From assembly GCF_020532605.1 (NCBI RefSeq), contig NZ_JAJATW010000013.1, forward strand, positions 1 through 64,000: a stretch of DNA of 64,000 nt. Direction: 5' to 3'. The notes under the pieces were generated by a model that saw only the letters and a program-made list of their open reading frames with translations, did not search any database and was not told the DNA's origin. The DNA is from Marinomonas algarum. GTDB taxonomy: Bacteria; Pseudomonadota; Gammaproteobacteria; Pseudomonadales; Marinomonadaceae. This document shows, one piece after another, positions 56,535-64,000 of the stretch. The position numbers and the translations under genes were made by a program. The first letter of the stretch is position 1. Each line of letters opens with the position of its first letter.

Positions 56535-58775
56535 TTAGGATGTCTCTTGGGAATTGTGTTGTGATTCAATCAAGGTGGCTAATAAACTTTCGGCCTGCAC
56601 GAGTTGCTGTTGAGCCGCTTCAATGTCCTTTGACACCGTTTCGGCGTCTTCCGGTGAGCTCGCTAAACGTTTGTTAAGTTTGTTTATTTTTGCCTTGGCA
56701 AGCGCCACTGCGATTTTCTCTTTTTTGACCTGACTGGCAAGGTCTAATTGTGCGGCGGATACGGCCGGTTTTTGTTCCGTTGGCGGCGTTGAGGGTGATG
56801 GATTGTCTAATACTTTTTCGAGCTCATCGGCGCGTTTTTTGGCGTCTGCAAGTTGTTGACGAATCGCGTCTACTTCTGGTGCTTGCAGTTCTTCTGCTTT
56901 TTTCAGCGCTTTTTCAACCTTTTTAACCGCTGCTTTTGCAATGGCGGCATCGATCTTGGCCTTTTTCAGCGCATCATTAGCCGGCGCTTTTGCTTTCTCG
57001 ACGGAGTTGTCTGGTGTATCACTGGGCTTTTTGGTCGGGTTGGCCTTGACCGCTTTCGCCAGTTCGGTTTCCAGTTCGACTAAGGCTTTTTCCTGTTCAG
57101 AGACATGCAGCTGTAGGGCTGAAATGTCTTCAAGTCGTTCATCTTCCTGTGCTTCTACTAGCTGTTTTTGTAATTTTTTCAGCTTGGATTTACCAATGGC
57201 TACATCCACTTTCAGCTTCTTAGTGGTGTCATTGATTTGAGGCGCGGCTTCACTGTTGCTTGCATTGAGTGCCGATTTTTCCGTGGTTTTTGTTGCTGGC
57301 GCTGTTTTCTTCGTTTGAACGGCTTTGCTGGCCGAGGCCTGTTGACGCGCTAGGCGTTTTGCTTCTTTTTCAGCTGCTTCTGCATCTTGTCGCGCCTTAC
57401 GTGCTTCAAAACGTTGTTTTGCCAGATCTGACTTGACGGCGGCTTCGCGAGCATCCCGAATACTGCTTTTGGTATGACGGTAGTATTGCACAAGGGGAAT
57501 GCTGCTCGGGCAAACGTAAGAACAGGCGCCGCATTCAATGCAGTCAAAAAGATTGTAATGCTCGGCTTTTTCGAGCTCCTGGCTTTTACTAAACCAGAGT
57601 AATTGTTGTGGTAACAGACTGGCGGGGCACGCTTGTTCACACATACCACAGCGGATGCAGGCTTGTTCTGGCGCTGGCGCGGGTAATTCTTTTTTGTTGG
57701 CGGCTAAGATACAGTTTGTTGTTTTAACAATCGGTACCGCAGCAGAATCGAGTGTATAGCCCATCATGGGGCCGCCAATAATTAAGCGGTTTAACTGCTT
57801 CTCTTGTAGGTCGGCGTAGGCTAACAAGTGCGCAACGGGCGTACCAAGCAAGACATCGACGTTTTGAGGGGCGTTTAAGGCTTTTCCCGTCAAGGTGGTA
57901 ATACGGGAAATGAGGGGTTTGCCTAAGTAGACGGCTTCGTAGCCGGCGACGCAGGTACCGACGTTTTGACATAGAATGCCGATGTCTGCAGGGTACTGTC
58001 CACTGGGCACTTCTTGACCGGTTAACAGTTGAATAAGCTGTCTTTCGCCGCCAGAAGGGTACTTAGTCGGCACGACAACCAGTTGTATCTTGCTGTTACA
58101 TTCAGTCAGGGTTTTGTTTAATGCCGCGATGGCAGTGGGCTTGTTATCTTCAATGCCGATCGTAACCTGCTCGGCTTGAACCAGATGTTGGAACAGCTCA
58201 ATACCCAATACCAATTCGCGTGTTTTTTCACGTATTAAGGTGTCATCAGAGGTGATATAGGGCTCACATTCTGCGGCGTTAATAATAAAGTGTGATAAGG
58301 GCTTTTTATGTGCCCCTTGCAGTTTCACTTGAGTAGGAAAGCCTGCTCCACCCATGCCCACTATGCCCATATCGGCCAAGTGAGAAATTACCTCGGTGGC
58401 ATCGAGTTGTTGCCAGTTGGGGAGGGGTTTGAGTTCTGTCCAGGTTTCTTTGCCATCGGGTTGCAAGACAATGCACAAATCACTCAGGCCAGAGGGGTGA
58501 GCAATAGGACGTGACTCAATGGCCGTAATAGTGCCCGACGTGGGAGCATGCAAATGGCTACTCAACAAACCATTATTTGCTGCAATAGGCGCACCTTTTA
58601 AGACCTGATCGCCTATGGCGACAAGTGGAACAGACGCTTGGCCTATGTGTTGGCTCAGCGGCAGAATTAACTCTTTTGGTAGACTTGGCTTCCCCAAAGG
58701 TAACTGCAAGGATTGTGTTTTATTTTCTTCTGGATGAATGCCGCCATGAAAAGAGAATACCTGTGCTGTTTGCAT
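56535..58775 (-). CDS. rnfC: Rnf electron transport complex subunit C, extended tail
   Basis: The peripheral NADH/FMN-binding subunit. The 746 residues begin with the FHGGIHPEENK segment, followed by a lipoyl-like and Nqo1-like core (GMGGAGFPTQVKL, NAAECEPYITSDD, YPSGGERQLI) and two [4Fe-4S] ferredoxin motifs (CIRCGMCEQACPASLLP, CIECGACSYVCPSSIP at about 370-425). A Lys/Ala-rich tail of about 300 residues contains three imperfect helical repeats. E. coli RsxC has a similar but differently repeated tail. It overlaps rnfB by one base. Confidence 0.95.
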   Translation of the reverse strand: MQTAQVFSFHGGIHPEENKTQSLQLPLGKPSLPKELILPLSQHIGQASVPLVAIGDQVLKGAPIAANNGLLSSHLHAPTSGTITAIESRPIAHPSGLSDLCIVLQPDGKETWTELKPLPNWQQLDATEVISHLADMGIVGMGGAGFPTQVKLQGAHKKPLSHFIINAAECEPYITSDDTLIREKTRELVLGIELFQHLVQAEQVTIGIEDNKPTAIAALNKTLTECNSKIQLVVVPTKYPSGGERQLIQLLTGQEVPSGQYPADIGILCQNVGTCVAGYEAVYLGKPLISRITTLTGKALNAPQNVDVLLGTPVAHLLAYADLQEKQLNRLIIGGPMMGYTLDSAAVPIVKTTNCILAANKKELPAPAPEQACIRCGMCEQACPASLLPQQLLWFSKSQELEKAEHYNLFDCIECGACSYVCPSSIPLVQYYRHTKSSIRDAREAAVKSDLAKQRFEARKARQDAEAAEKEAKRLARQQASASKAVQTKKTAPATKTTEKSALNASNSEAAPQINDTTKKLKVDVAIGKSKLKKLQKQLVEAQEDERLEDISALQLHVSEQEKALVELETELAKAVKANPTKKPSDTPDNSVEKAKAPANDALKKAKIDAAIAKAAVKKVEKALKKAEELQAPEVDAIRQQLADAKKRADELEKVLDNPSPSTPPTEQKPAVSAAQLDLASQVKKEKIAVALAKAKINKLNKRLASSPEDAETVSKDIEAAQQQLVQAESLLATLIESQHNSQETS

Positions 58776-59371
58776 TATTGAGATACCTCCGTAGATCGGT
58801 CGGTTGCAATGATATTAAGAGACTGTGCTGCTACGCCTTGGGGTTTATCCCAAGACCAGTTTTTTGCTGTAATACCAACATCCACCATATCGATACAGTC
58901 GACAGGGCAGGGCTCAACGCAAAGGTCGCAACCGGTACATTCATCGGCAATCACGGTGTGCATTTGTTTTGCGGCACCCAAAATAGCATCCACTGGGCAG
59001 GCCTGGATGCATTTTGTACAACCGATGCATTCATCTTCACGAATAACGGCAACACGTTGCGCGGTTTCGGTACCATGGTCTCCGTCTAGCGGGATGGCTT
59101 CCACATCGAGCAAATCGGCTAAGGCTTGAATGGTCGCTTGTCCGCCTGGTGGGCAGTGGTTGATGGCTTCGCCGTTTGAGATCGCTTCGGCATAAGGTCG
59201 ACACCCCGGGTGACCACATTGGCCACATTGAGTCTGAGGCAGCAATGCATCAATCTGGTCAACGATAGGATCGCCTTCCACATGAAAACGCACTTTGGCG
59301 TAGCCTAAGATGCCACCAAAAATAAGTGATAGAACAACAAGAATGCCAATGGCCAATAAGACAGTAAACAT
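58775..59371 (-). CDS. rnfB: Rnf electron transport complex subunit B
   Basis: The ferredoxin-like electron-entry subunit, 198 residues. One N-terminal membrane helix ([19 protein letters not shown]) is followed by a [4Fe-4S] domain ([19 protein letters not shown]) and two ferredoxin clusters ([32 protein letters not shown]). All Cys are in place. It follows rnfA by eight bases. Confidence 0.97.
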   Translation of the reverse strand: MFTVLLAIGILVVLSLIFGGILGYAKVRFHVEGDPIVDQIDALLPQTQCGQCGHPGCRPYAEAISNGEAINHCPPGGQATIQALADLLDVEAIPLDGDHGTETAQRVAVIREDECIGCTKCIQACPVDAILGAAKQMHTVIADECTGCDLCVEPCPVDCIDMVDVGITAKNWSWDKPQGVAAQSLNIIATDRSTEVSQ

Positions 59372-59379
59372 ATTGGCTC

Positions 59380-59961
59380 CTAAATCTGTACAAGGGCAGT
59401 AAAGCCCATGAAAGCAAGGGCCATCAGCCCAGCAGTGATCATACCGATGGCGGAACCACGAAACACAACGGGCACATCCGCTACGTTAATGCGTTCACGC
59501 ATGGCAGAGAAAAGAATGAGGACAAAAGAAAAACCGACCGCGGCACCAAATCCATAGAGGATCGATTCAACAAAGCCGTTTTGTTTACTGATGTTCTGTA
59601 AAGCCACACCCAGTACCGCACAATTTGTTGTGATTAAAGGTAAGAAAATGCCGAGTACTCGATAGAGTAGAGGGCTGGTTTTATGAACAACCATTTCTGT
59701 AAATTGCACAACGACGGCAATCACGAGAATAAAAGAAATGGTCTGCAAATATTCCAAACCAAAGGGTTGCAGAATATAGGTATAGGTTAAGTAACTGCAA
59801 AGGCTGGATAACGTTAAAACAAAGGTGGTCGCCATTGCCATACCAATGGAAGTTTCCAGTTTTCCAGAAACACCCATAAAGGGGCAAAGCCCTAAAAACT
59901 GTACCAGTACAAAGTTGTTGACCAAAATAGTACTGACCAGTATCAGGAGATATTCAGTCAT
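59380..59961 (-). CDS. rnfA: Rnf electron transport complex subunit A
   Basis: A 193-residue membrane subunit with six transmembrane helices and the Cys-holding segments [13 protein letters not shown] and [13 protein letters not shown]. The ATG at 59961 gives [16 protein letters not shown], the usual start; an upstream in-frame ATG at 60045 adds 28 residues unlike the family. It is the first gene of rnfABCDGE, with the promoter in the structured region before it. Confidence 0.95.
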   Translation of the reverse strand: MTEYLLILVSTILVNNFVLVQFLGLCPFMGVSGKLETSIGMAMATTFVLTLSSLCSYLTYTYILQPFGLEYLQTISFILVIAVVVQFTEMVVHKTSPLLYRVLGIFLPLITTNCAVLGVALQNISKQNGFVESILYGFGAAVGFSFVLILFSAMRERINVADVPVVFRGSAIGMITAGLMALAFMGFTALVQI

Positions 59962-60059
59962 CTCAAGTCCAAAGTATGCGGTTAATGTATGAGTCGTGAA
60001 TGCATTTTTAGTGGTTTGTCGACTGTCATTCGACGATGAGGTCACTATACCTATCTTCT

Positions 60060-60108
60060 TATTCCAAATAAAACTAAATAACTGAGGTTTTTAGTTTTAT
60101 TTGGAATA
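60060..60108 (-). repeat. Perfect 19-bp inverted repeat
   Basis: Arms of 19 bases with no mismatch: 60060-60078 (TATTCCAAATAAAACTAAA) and 60090-60108 (TTTAGTTTTATTTGGAATA), loop of 11. It is AT-rich, lacks a GC core, and sits about 100 bases upstream of rnfA. It may be a cruciform, an operator or a small remnant of a mobile repeat. Confidence 0.9.
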
Positions 60109-60111
60109 TGT

Positions 60112-60145
60112 AAAAAGCGTTACGCTTATATCCGTCACGCTTTTT
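60112..60145 (-). terminator. Probable metG terminator
   Basis: AAAAAGCGT (60112-60120) and ACGCTTTTT (60137-60145) form a nine-base stem with a 16-base loop and a T run on either strand. A further hairpin CATCTTG/CAAGATG (60167-60201) lies closer to metG. The gene ends at 60277, so termination of metG here is likely. Confidence 0.6.
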
Positions 60146-60276
60146 TAGCTTGCTCAAAACAACGCCCATCTTGTTGAGATTTTTTCTCATTTATCAAGAT
60201 GAGCTCGGTTTAGTTACGTGTTTTCGATGGTTCTAGATCAGCGTCTTTTTTTGCTAAACACTATTTTAGCCTCGTA

Positions 60277-62328
60277 TTACATGACGCGTTGACCCGGTTT
60301 CGCTCCGCTGTGCGGCTCTAACAAATAAATGTCTTCACCGCCCGGTCCTGCTGCCAATACCATGCCTTCTGATAAGCCAAACTTCATTTTGCGTGGCGCC
60401 AAATTCGCAACCATTACCGTGTACTTGCCTTCAAGATCTTCTGGCTTATAAGCGGATTTAATACCTGAGAAAACAGTGCGTGTTTCGCCACCAATGTCTA
60501 ACGTCAATTTAAGCAGTTTGTTGGCTTTTTCTACGTGTTCCGCTTTGGCAATGAGTGCGATGCGCAAATCAACCTTGGCAAAATCATCAAAAGTGACTTC
60601 GGCTGCAAGTGGTTCTTTATCCAGTTCTGTTTCAACCGTCTTGGGTTGCGCGGCTTCTTTTGCTGCGGCTTCCGCTTCCGCTTCTTGCTTACCTTCTTCG
60701 ATCATGGCGTCGATTTGAGTTTGTTCGATACGTGCCATCAAAGGCTTAAACTTATTGACGGTACGGCCAAATAACAACTCACTGCGGTTATTCCATGTTA
60801 GCTCTTTACCCAAAAAGGCTTCGGCATCTTCTACCATTTTCGGCATAACCGGCTTTAGATAAGTCGCCAAAATACTGAATAGATTCAAGGCGACAGTGCA
60901 GACCTCTTGCACTTTCGGCAAGGTCACTTCGTCTTTTGCTAACACCCAAGGGGCTTGCACCGCGATGTATTCGTTAGCAACGTCGGCAAGACGCATAATT
61001 TCACGAATCGCTTTACCATATTCGCGACTTTCAAAGTGCTCGGCGATCATATCCCCAGCGTCGACAAAAGATTGAATGATTTCTGCTTCGCTGACATGAC
61101 TGGCTAATTGGCCGTCAAACTTTTTACCGATAAAACTCGCGGTTCGGCTGGCAATATTGACGACTTTGCCGACCACATCCGAGTTAACACGTTGCTGAAA
61201 ATCTTGTAGGTTTAGGTCAATGTCGTCGACGCTGGCATTTAATTTGGCCGCAAAGTAGTAGCGTAAATATTGTGGATCAAGATGGTTTAAGTAAGTGCGG
61301 GCTTTCACGAAGGTGCCACGCGACTTAGACATCTTGGTGCCATTGACCGTGACGTAACCATGGGCATTGACTTTTGTCGGTGTGCGGTAGCCGGCACAAT
61401 CCAGCATTGCTGGCCAGAATAAGGCATGGAAGTTGATAATGTCTTTACCGATAAAGTGATACAACTCGGCGCTGGAATCTTTTGCCCAGTAGTCATCGAA
61501 TTCTAATCCTTCGGTACGATCGCACAAGTTTTTAAAACTTGCCATGTAACCAATAGGGGCATCTAGCCACACGTAGAAGTATTTACCGGGTGCATCAGGA
61601 ATCTCAAAACCAAAATAAGGCGCATCACGACTGATGTCCCATTCTTTGAGACCAGACTCTAACCATTCAGACAGTTTATTGGCGACTTGGTCTTGCAACG
61701 TTCCACTGCGTGTCCATTTTGCTAGGAACTCTTGGAAATCAGGCAGTTTGAAAAAGTAATGTTCAGACTCTTTTTCGATTGGCGTCGCACCGGAGTAAAC
61801 AGAGCGAGGATTGATCATCTCCATTGGCGTGTAAGTCGCAGAACAGACCTCGCAGTTATCACCGTATTGATCTTCTGCTTTGCATTTTGGGCAGGTTCCC
61901 TTAATGAACCGGTCTGCCAAAAACATATCTTTTTCAGGGTCATAAGCTTGCACAATAGAGCGTACAGCGATTTTGCCATTGTCACGCAGGGCAGTGTAAA
62001 TACGATTGGAGAAATAGCGATTTTCTTCAGAATGCGTTGAATAGTAGTTGTCATAACCAATCAGGAAATCGTTGAAGTCCGTCATGTGTTCTTGACGAAC
62101 GCCATCAATGAGTGCTTCTGAGGTTATGCCCTGCTGATCGGCTTTGATCATAATCGCGGTGCCATGTGCATCGTCTGCACAGACAGCGGTACAAAGATGG
62201 CCGCGCATTTTTTGAAAACGCACCCAGATGTCGGTTTGGATGTGTTCCAGCATATGCCCTAAATGGATGGAGCCATTAGCATAAGGTAGGGCGCTGGTGA
62301 CTAAAATTTTGCGTTGCGATTGTGCCAT
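60277..62328 (-). CDS. metG: Methionyl-tRNA synthetase
   Basis: Charges tRNA-Met. The 683 residues have the class I motifs [14 protein letters not shown] (HIGH variant) and GTKMSKSRG, a zinc knuckle [17 protein letters not shown], the anticodon-binding helical domain, and a C-terminal EMAP/TRBP tRNA-binding domain ([20 protein letters not shown]) that mediates dimerisation. The ATG at 62328 begins [11 protein letters not shown]; an upstream start at 62373 would add 15 residues without support. It is divergent from apbC. Confidence 0.97.
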   Translation of the reverse strand: MAQSQRKILVTSALPYANGSIHLGHMLEHIQTDIWVRFQKMRGHLCTAVCADDAHGTAIMIKADQQGITSEALIDGVRQEHMTDFNDFLIGYDNYYSTHSEENRYFSNRIYTALRDNGKIAVRSIVQAYDPEKDMFLADRFIKGTCPKCKAEDQYGDNCEVCSATYTPMEMINPRSVYSGATPIEKESEHYFFKLPDFQEFLAKWTRSGTLQDQVANKLSEWLESGLKEWDISRDAPYFGFEIPDAPGKYFYVWLDAPIGYMASFKNLCDRTEGLEFDDYWAKDSSAELYHFIGKDIINFHALFWPAMLDCAGYRTPTKVNAHGYVTVNGTKMSKSRGTFVKARTYLNHLDPQYLRYYFAAKLNASVDDIDLNLQDFQQRVNSDVVGKVVNIASRTASFIGKKFDGQLASHVSEAEIIQSFVDAGDMIAEHFESREYGKAIREIMRLADVANEYIAVQAPWVLAKDEVTLPKVQEVCTVALNLFSILATYLKPVMPKMVEDAEAFLGKELTWNNRSELLFGRTVNKFKPLMARIEQTQIDAMIEEGKQEAEAEAAAKEAAQPKTVETELDKEPLAAEVTFDDFAKVDLRIALIAKAEHVEKANKLLKLTLDIGGETRTVFSGIKSAYKPEDLEGKYTVMVANLAPRKMKFGLSEGMVLAAGPGGEDIYLLEPHSGAKPGQRVM

Positions 62329-62582
62329 TTTTGATAAGCCTGCTGGATTAAAAAAGATCGAATATTCTATCAAGAATTAGGCGCGAATGACGAACAGATA
62401 ACTTGCCTAATGGATAGCCTGCTTGAACGAGAGTACCGTTATCGTTTCAAAGAAGGCGTCATTATAAGAACCAGCTTTCTGTGTGCAAGGGGTTGGCTTG
62501 CTTTTCCATCATTTGCCCCCACACTAGAAGATATAATTCAGTATGTTAATGGCCTTATGTCAGGCCGTATGAGGATCTTTCC

Positions 62583-63695
62583 ATGCACTCCCACGACCAT
62601 CAAACCAACACACCGTTATCTGACGCGCAATTACAGACACAACTTGAAGCCATGATCGACGATAACCAAGGGCAAGCTTATGGCAATGTTTGGCAGGTTT
62701 TGAGTGACAGTGAACGTGTTCATGTCAAGTTGACATTAGGTTATCCAGCACAGTCTGAACAGGCGGCGTTGGAAACGAAAATCAAAGCGATTAAACACGA
62801 TGGACGTGAGTTGATTCTTGATATTGAAGCAGAGATTAAAGCACAGCCAACACAAGGTAATATCGCCGGTCTGAAGGGGGTGAAAAACATCATCGCCATT
62901 GCGTCAGGAAAAGGCGGGGTGGGTAAATCGACCACAACGGTTAACTTAGCACTGGCCATGGCCAAAGAAGGCGCGCGAGTCGGTATTTTGGACGCCGACA
63001 TTTACGGTCCAAGTCAAGGCATGCTGCTGGGCTTTAAAGAGGGTACGCGACCTAAAGTGCGTGATGATAAATTTTTTATCCCACCTATGGCGTACGGTGT
63101 GCAAGTGATGTCGATGGCCTTTTTGACCACTAAGGATACGCCAGTCGTGTGGCGTGGCCCTATGGTGACAGGCGCTATGATGCAAATACTGACACAAACA
63201 GACTGGAATGAACTGGATTATCTGTTTATTGATATGCCACCCGGTACGGGCGATATTCAATTAACGTTAGCGCAAAAAGTTCCTGTGGCGGGTTCCATCA
63301 TAGTAACAACACCGCAAGACATTGCGCTATTAGATGCTCGTCGTGGTATTGAAATGTTTCATAAGGTTAAGATTCCTGTATTGGGTGTAGTGGAAAATAT
63401 GTCCACGCACATTTGCTCAAACTGTGGTCATCATGAGGCGATTTTTGGCGATGCAGGCGGGGCAAGTCTTGCTAAAGAATACGATGTTAATGTGCTGGGT
63501 AAGTTGCCTCTGAGCTTATCTATCCGAGAACAAAGTGATGTCGGGACACCGATAGTAGAAAATTCACCTGAGAGCGATGTTGCCTCTATTTATGGGTCGA
63601 TTGCTCGTAAGCTTGGTGCTACTCTTGCCGCTCAGCAAGATCCACTTAATAGCCATTCATTCACCATGCCGACCATAGGTATGAGTGACGACTAA
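62583..63695 (+). CDS. apbC: Iron-sulfur cluster carrier protein ApbC/Mrp
   Basis: A P-loop ATPase that binds and transfers Fe-S clusters. The 370 residues have an N-terminal MIP18-like domain (about 15-80), the deviant Walker A IASGKGGVGKSTTTVNLALA, DADIYGPSQG, DMPPGTGDIQLTL, and the cluster-binding CSNCGH motif near residue 280. It is divergent from metG as in pseudomonads; a TATAAT at 62532 is a possible -10. dcd follows after nine bases. Confidence 0.96.
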   Translation: MHSHDHQTNTPLSDAQLQTQLEAMIDDNQGQAYGNVWQVLSDSERVHVKLTLGYPAQSEQAALETKIKAIKHDGRELILDIEAEIKAQPTQGNIAGLKGVKNIIAIASGKGGVGKSTTTVNLALAMAKEGARVGILDADIYGPSQGMLLGFKEGTRPKVRDDKFFIPPMAYGVQVMSMAFLTTKDTPVVWRGPMVTGAMMQILTQTDWNELDYLFIDMPPGTGDIQLTLAQKVPVAGSIIVTTPQDIALLDARRGIEMFHKVKIPVLGVVENMSTHICSNCGHHEAIFGDAGGASLAKEYDVNVLGKLPLSLSIREQSDVGTPIVENSPESDVASIYGSIARKLGATLAAQQDPLNSHSFTMPTIGMSDD

Positions 63696-63704
63696 GGAAA
63701 AACC

Positions 63705-64000
63705 ATGCGTTTGTGTGACCGAGATATTATTAAAGCCCTTGATGAAGGTGACATTGTCATTGAGCCACGTCCTGATAACAGCGTTATTAGTGGTGTGTCT
63801 GTGGATTTACGGCTTGGTAATTCGTTTCGAGTATTTCAAGGTCACCCAGCGCCCTACCTCGATTTAAGCAGCTCAAAAGCCGATTTGAGTAAAGTGATTG
63901 AGTCGGTGATGAGCGAAGAAATTTTAGTAGACGACGGCCAGCCATTTTTTATTCATCCTGGTGAATTGGTATTAGGGGTGACAAAAGAATCGGTTACCGT
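63705..64000 (+). CDS. dcd: dCTP deaminase, 3' end outside window
   Basis: The first 98 codons of Dcd, which deaminates dCTP to dUTP for thymidylate synthesis. [27 protein letters not shown] and the following SFRVF are diagnostic. The frame is open to the window edge. GGAAAA lies before the ATG. The apbC-dcd order is the one seen in pseudomonads. Confidence 0.95.
   Translation, partial: MRLCDRDIIKALDEGDIVIEPRPDNSVISGVSVDLRLGNSFRVFQGHPAPYLDLSSSKADLSKVIESVMSEEILVDDGQPFFIHPGELVLGVTKESVT

Larger units (their letters stand above)
59962..60276 (-). other. Structured intergenic region between metG and rnfA
   Basis: A 315-base non-coding stretch between two genes on the minus strand. It holds three separate inverted repeats, at 60060-60108, 60112-60145 and 60167-60201. 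Together they should include the metG terminator and elements of the rnf promoter. No conserved small ORF was recognised. Confidence 0.7.

Noticed and set aside
62410..62655. Open frame overlapping the apbC start
   Set aside because: No similarity, out of frame with apbC, and apbC has a well-matched start.

Overview
The window reads as chromosomal DNA of a marine gammaproteobacterium of the Oceanospirillales, most likely Marinomonas or a close relative. This rests on protein character (Lap biofilm genes, an Rnf complex, and Pseudomonas-like gene orders) and on moderate AT-richness by eye; no 16S or database comparison was possible. Almost all of it is dense core genome. No CRISPR array, tRNA, rRNA or prophage was seen. 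The only mobile DNA is the 3' part of an IS5-type transposase at the left edge.

Layout: 1-0.7 kb, IS remnant. 0.8-3.4 kb, Fur-type bfd, a DsbA/FrnE-like oxidoreductase, a 3-methyladenine glycosylase and an atypical pdxJ. 3.4-12 kb, a tRNA acp3U transferase (DTW) and a DUF1244 protein overlapping into lapG-lapD, then a small conserved protein on the other strand, the LapB/LapC type I secretion pair and a LuxR-type regulator: the c-di-GMP-controlled adhesin release and secretion module. Neither the adhesin nor an outer-membrane LapE/TolC gene is in the window. 12-16.6 kb, mobA, DUF3108, purN-purM, DUF2066 and a small zinc-ribbon protein. 16.7-30.2 kb, the TCA supercluster: gltA divergent from sdhCDAB, sucAB, lpd and sucCD. 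30.3-41.7 kb, a double-propeller diguanylate cyclase, a copper pair (DUF2946 plus OprC-like TonB receptor), a soluble zinc-sensing chemoreceptor, an OmpA-like protein, a glyoxalase, yejK and several conserved unknowns. 41.7-53.3 kb, radD, a 2OG-Fe(II) oxygenase, trhO, the dnaX-ybaB-recR block, rnd, ycgL, ycgN, a VWA membrane protein and yafJ. 53.4-64 kb, nth and the rnfABCDGE operon on the minus strand behind metG, then apbC and the start of dcd on the plus strand.

Functional links: citrate synthase, succinate dehydrogenase, 2-oxoglutarate dehydrogenase and succinyl-CoA synthetase form one respiratory block. Rnf supplies low-potential electrons, and ApbC and Nth are neighbouring Fe-S proteins. 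LapD would read c-di-GMP and restrain the periplasmic protease LapG, which in known systems cleaves an adhesin exported by LapB/LapC; the diguanylate cyclase at 30 kb is a possible c-di-GMP source.

The most distinctive signals are: (1) a nine-A slippery run in dnaX followed in the -1 frame by an immediate stop, predicting a 383-residue gamma-type product; (2) a SucB with two lipoyl domains sharing 48 consecutive identical residues although 24 of those 48 codons differ synonymously; (3) the incomplete Lap locus with an antiparallel conserved gene inside it and an eight-G tract early in lapC; (4) a perfect 19-bp inverted repeat between metG and rnfA. I did not find a clearly new multi-gene system; most of the window is conserved housekeeping DNA.
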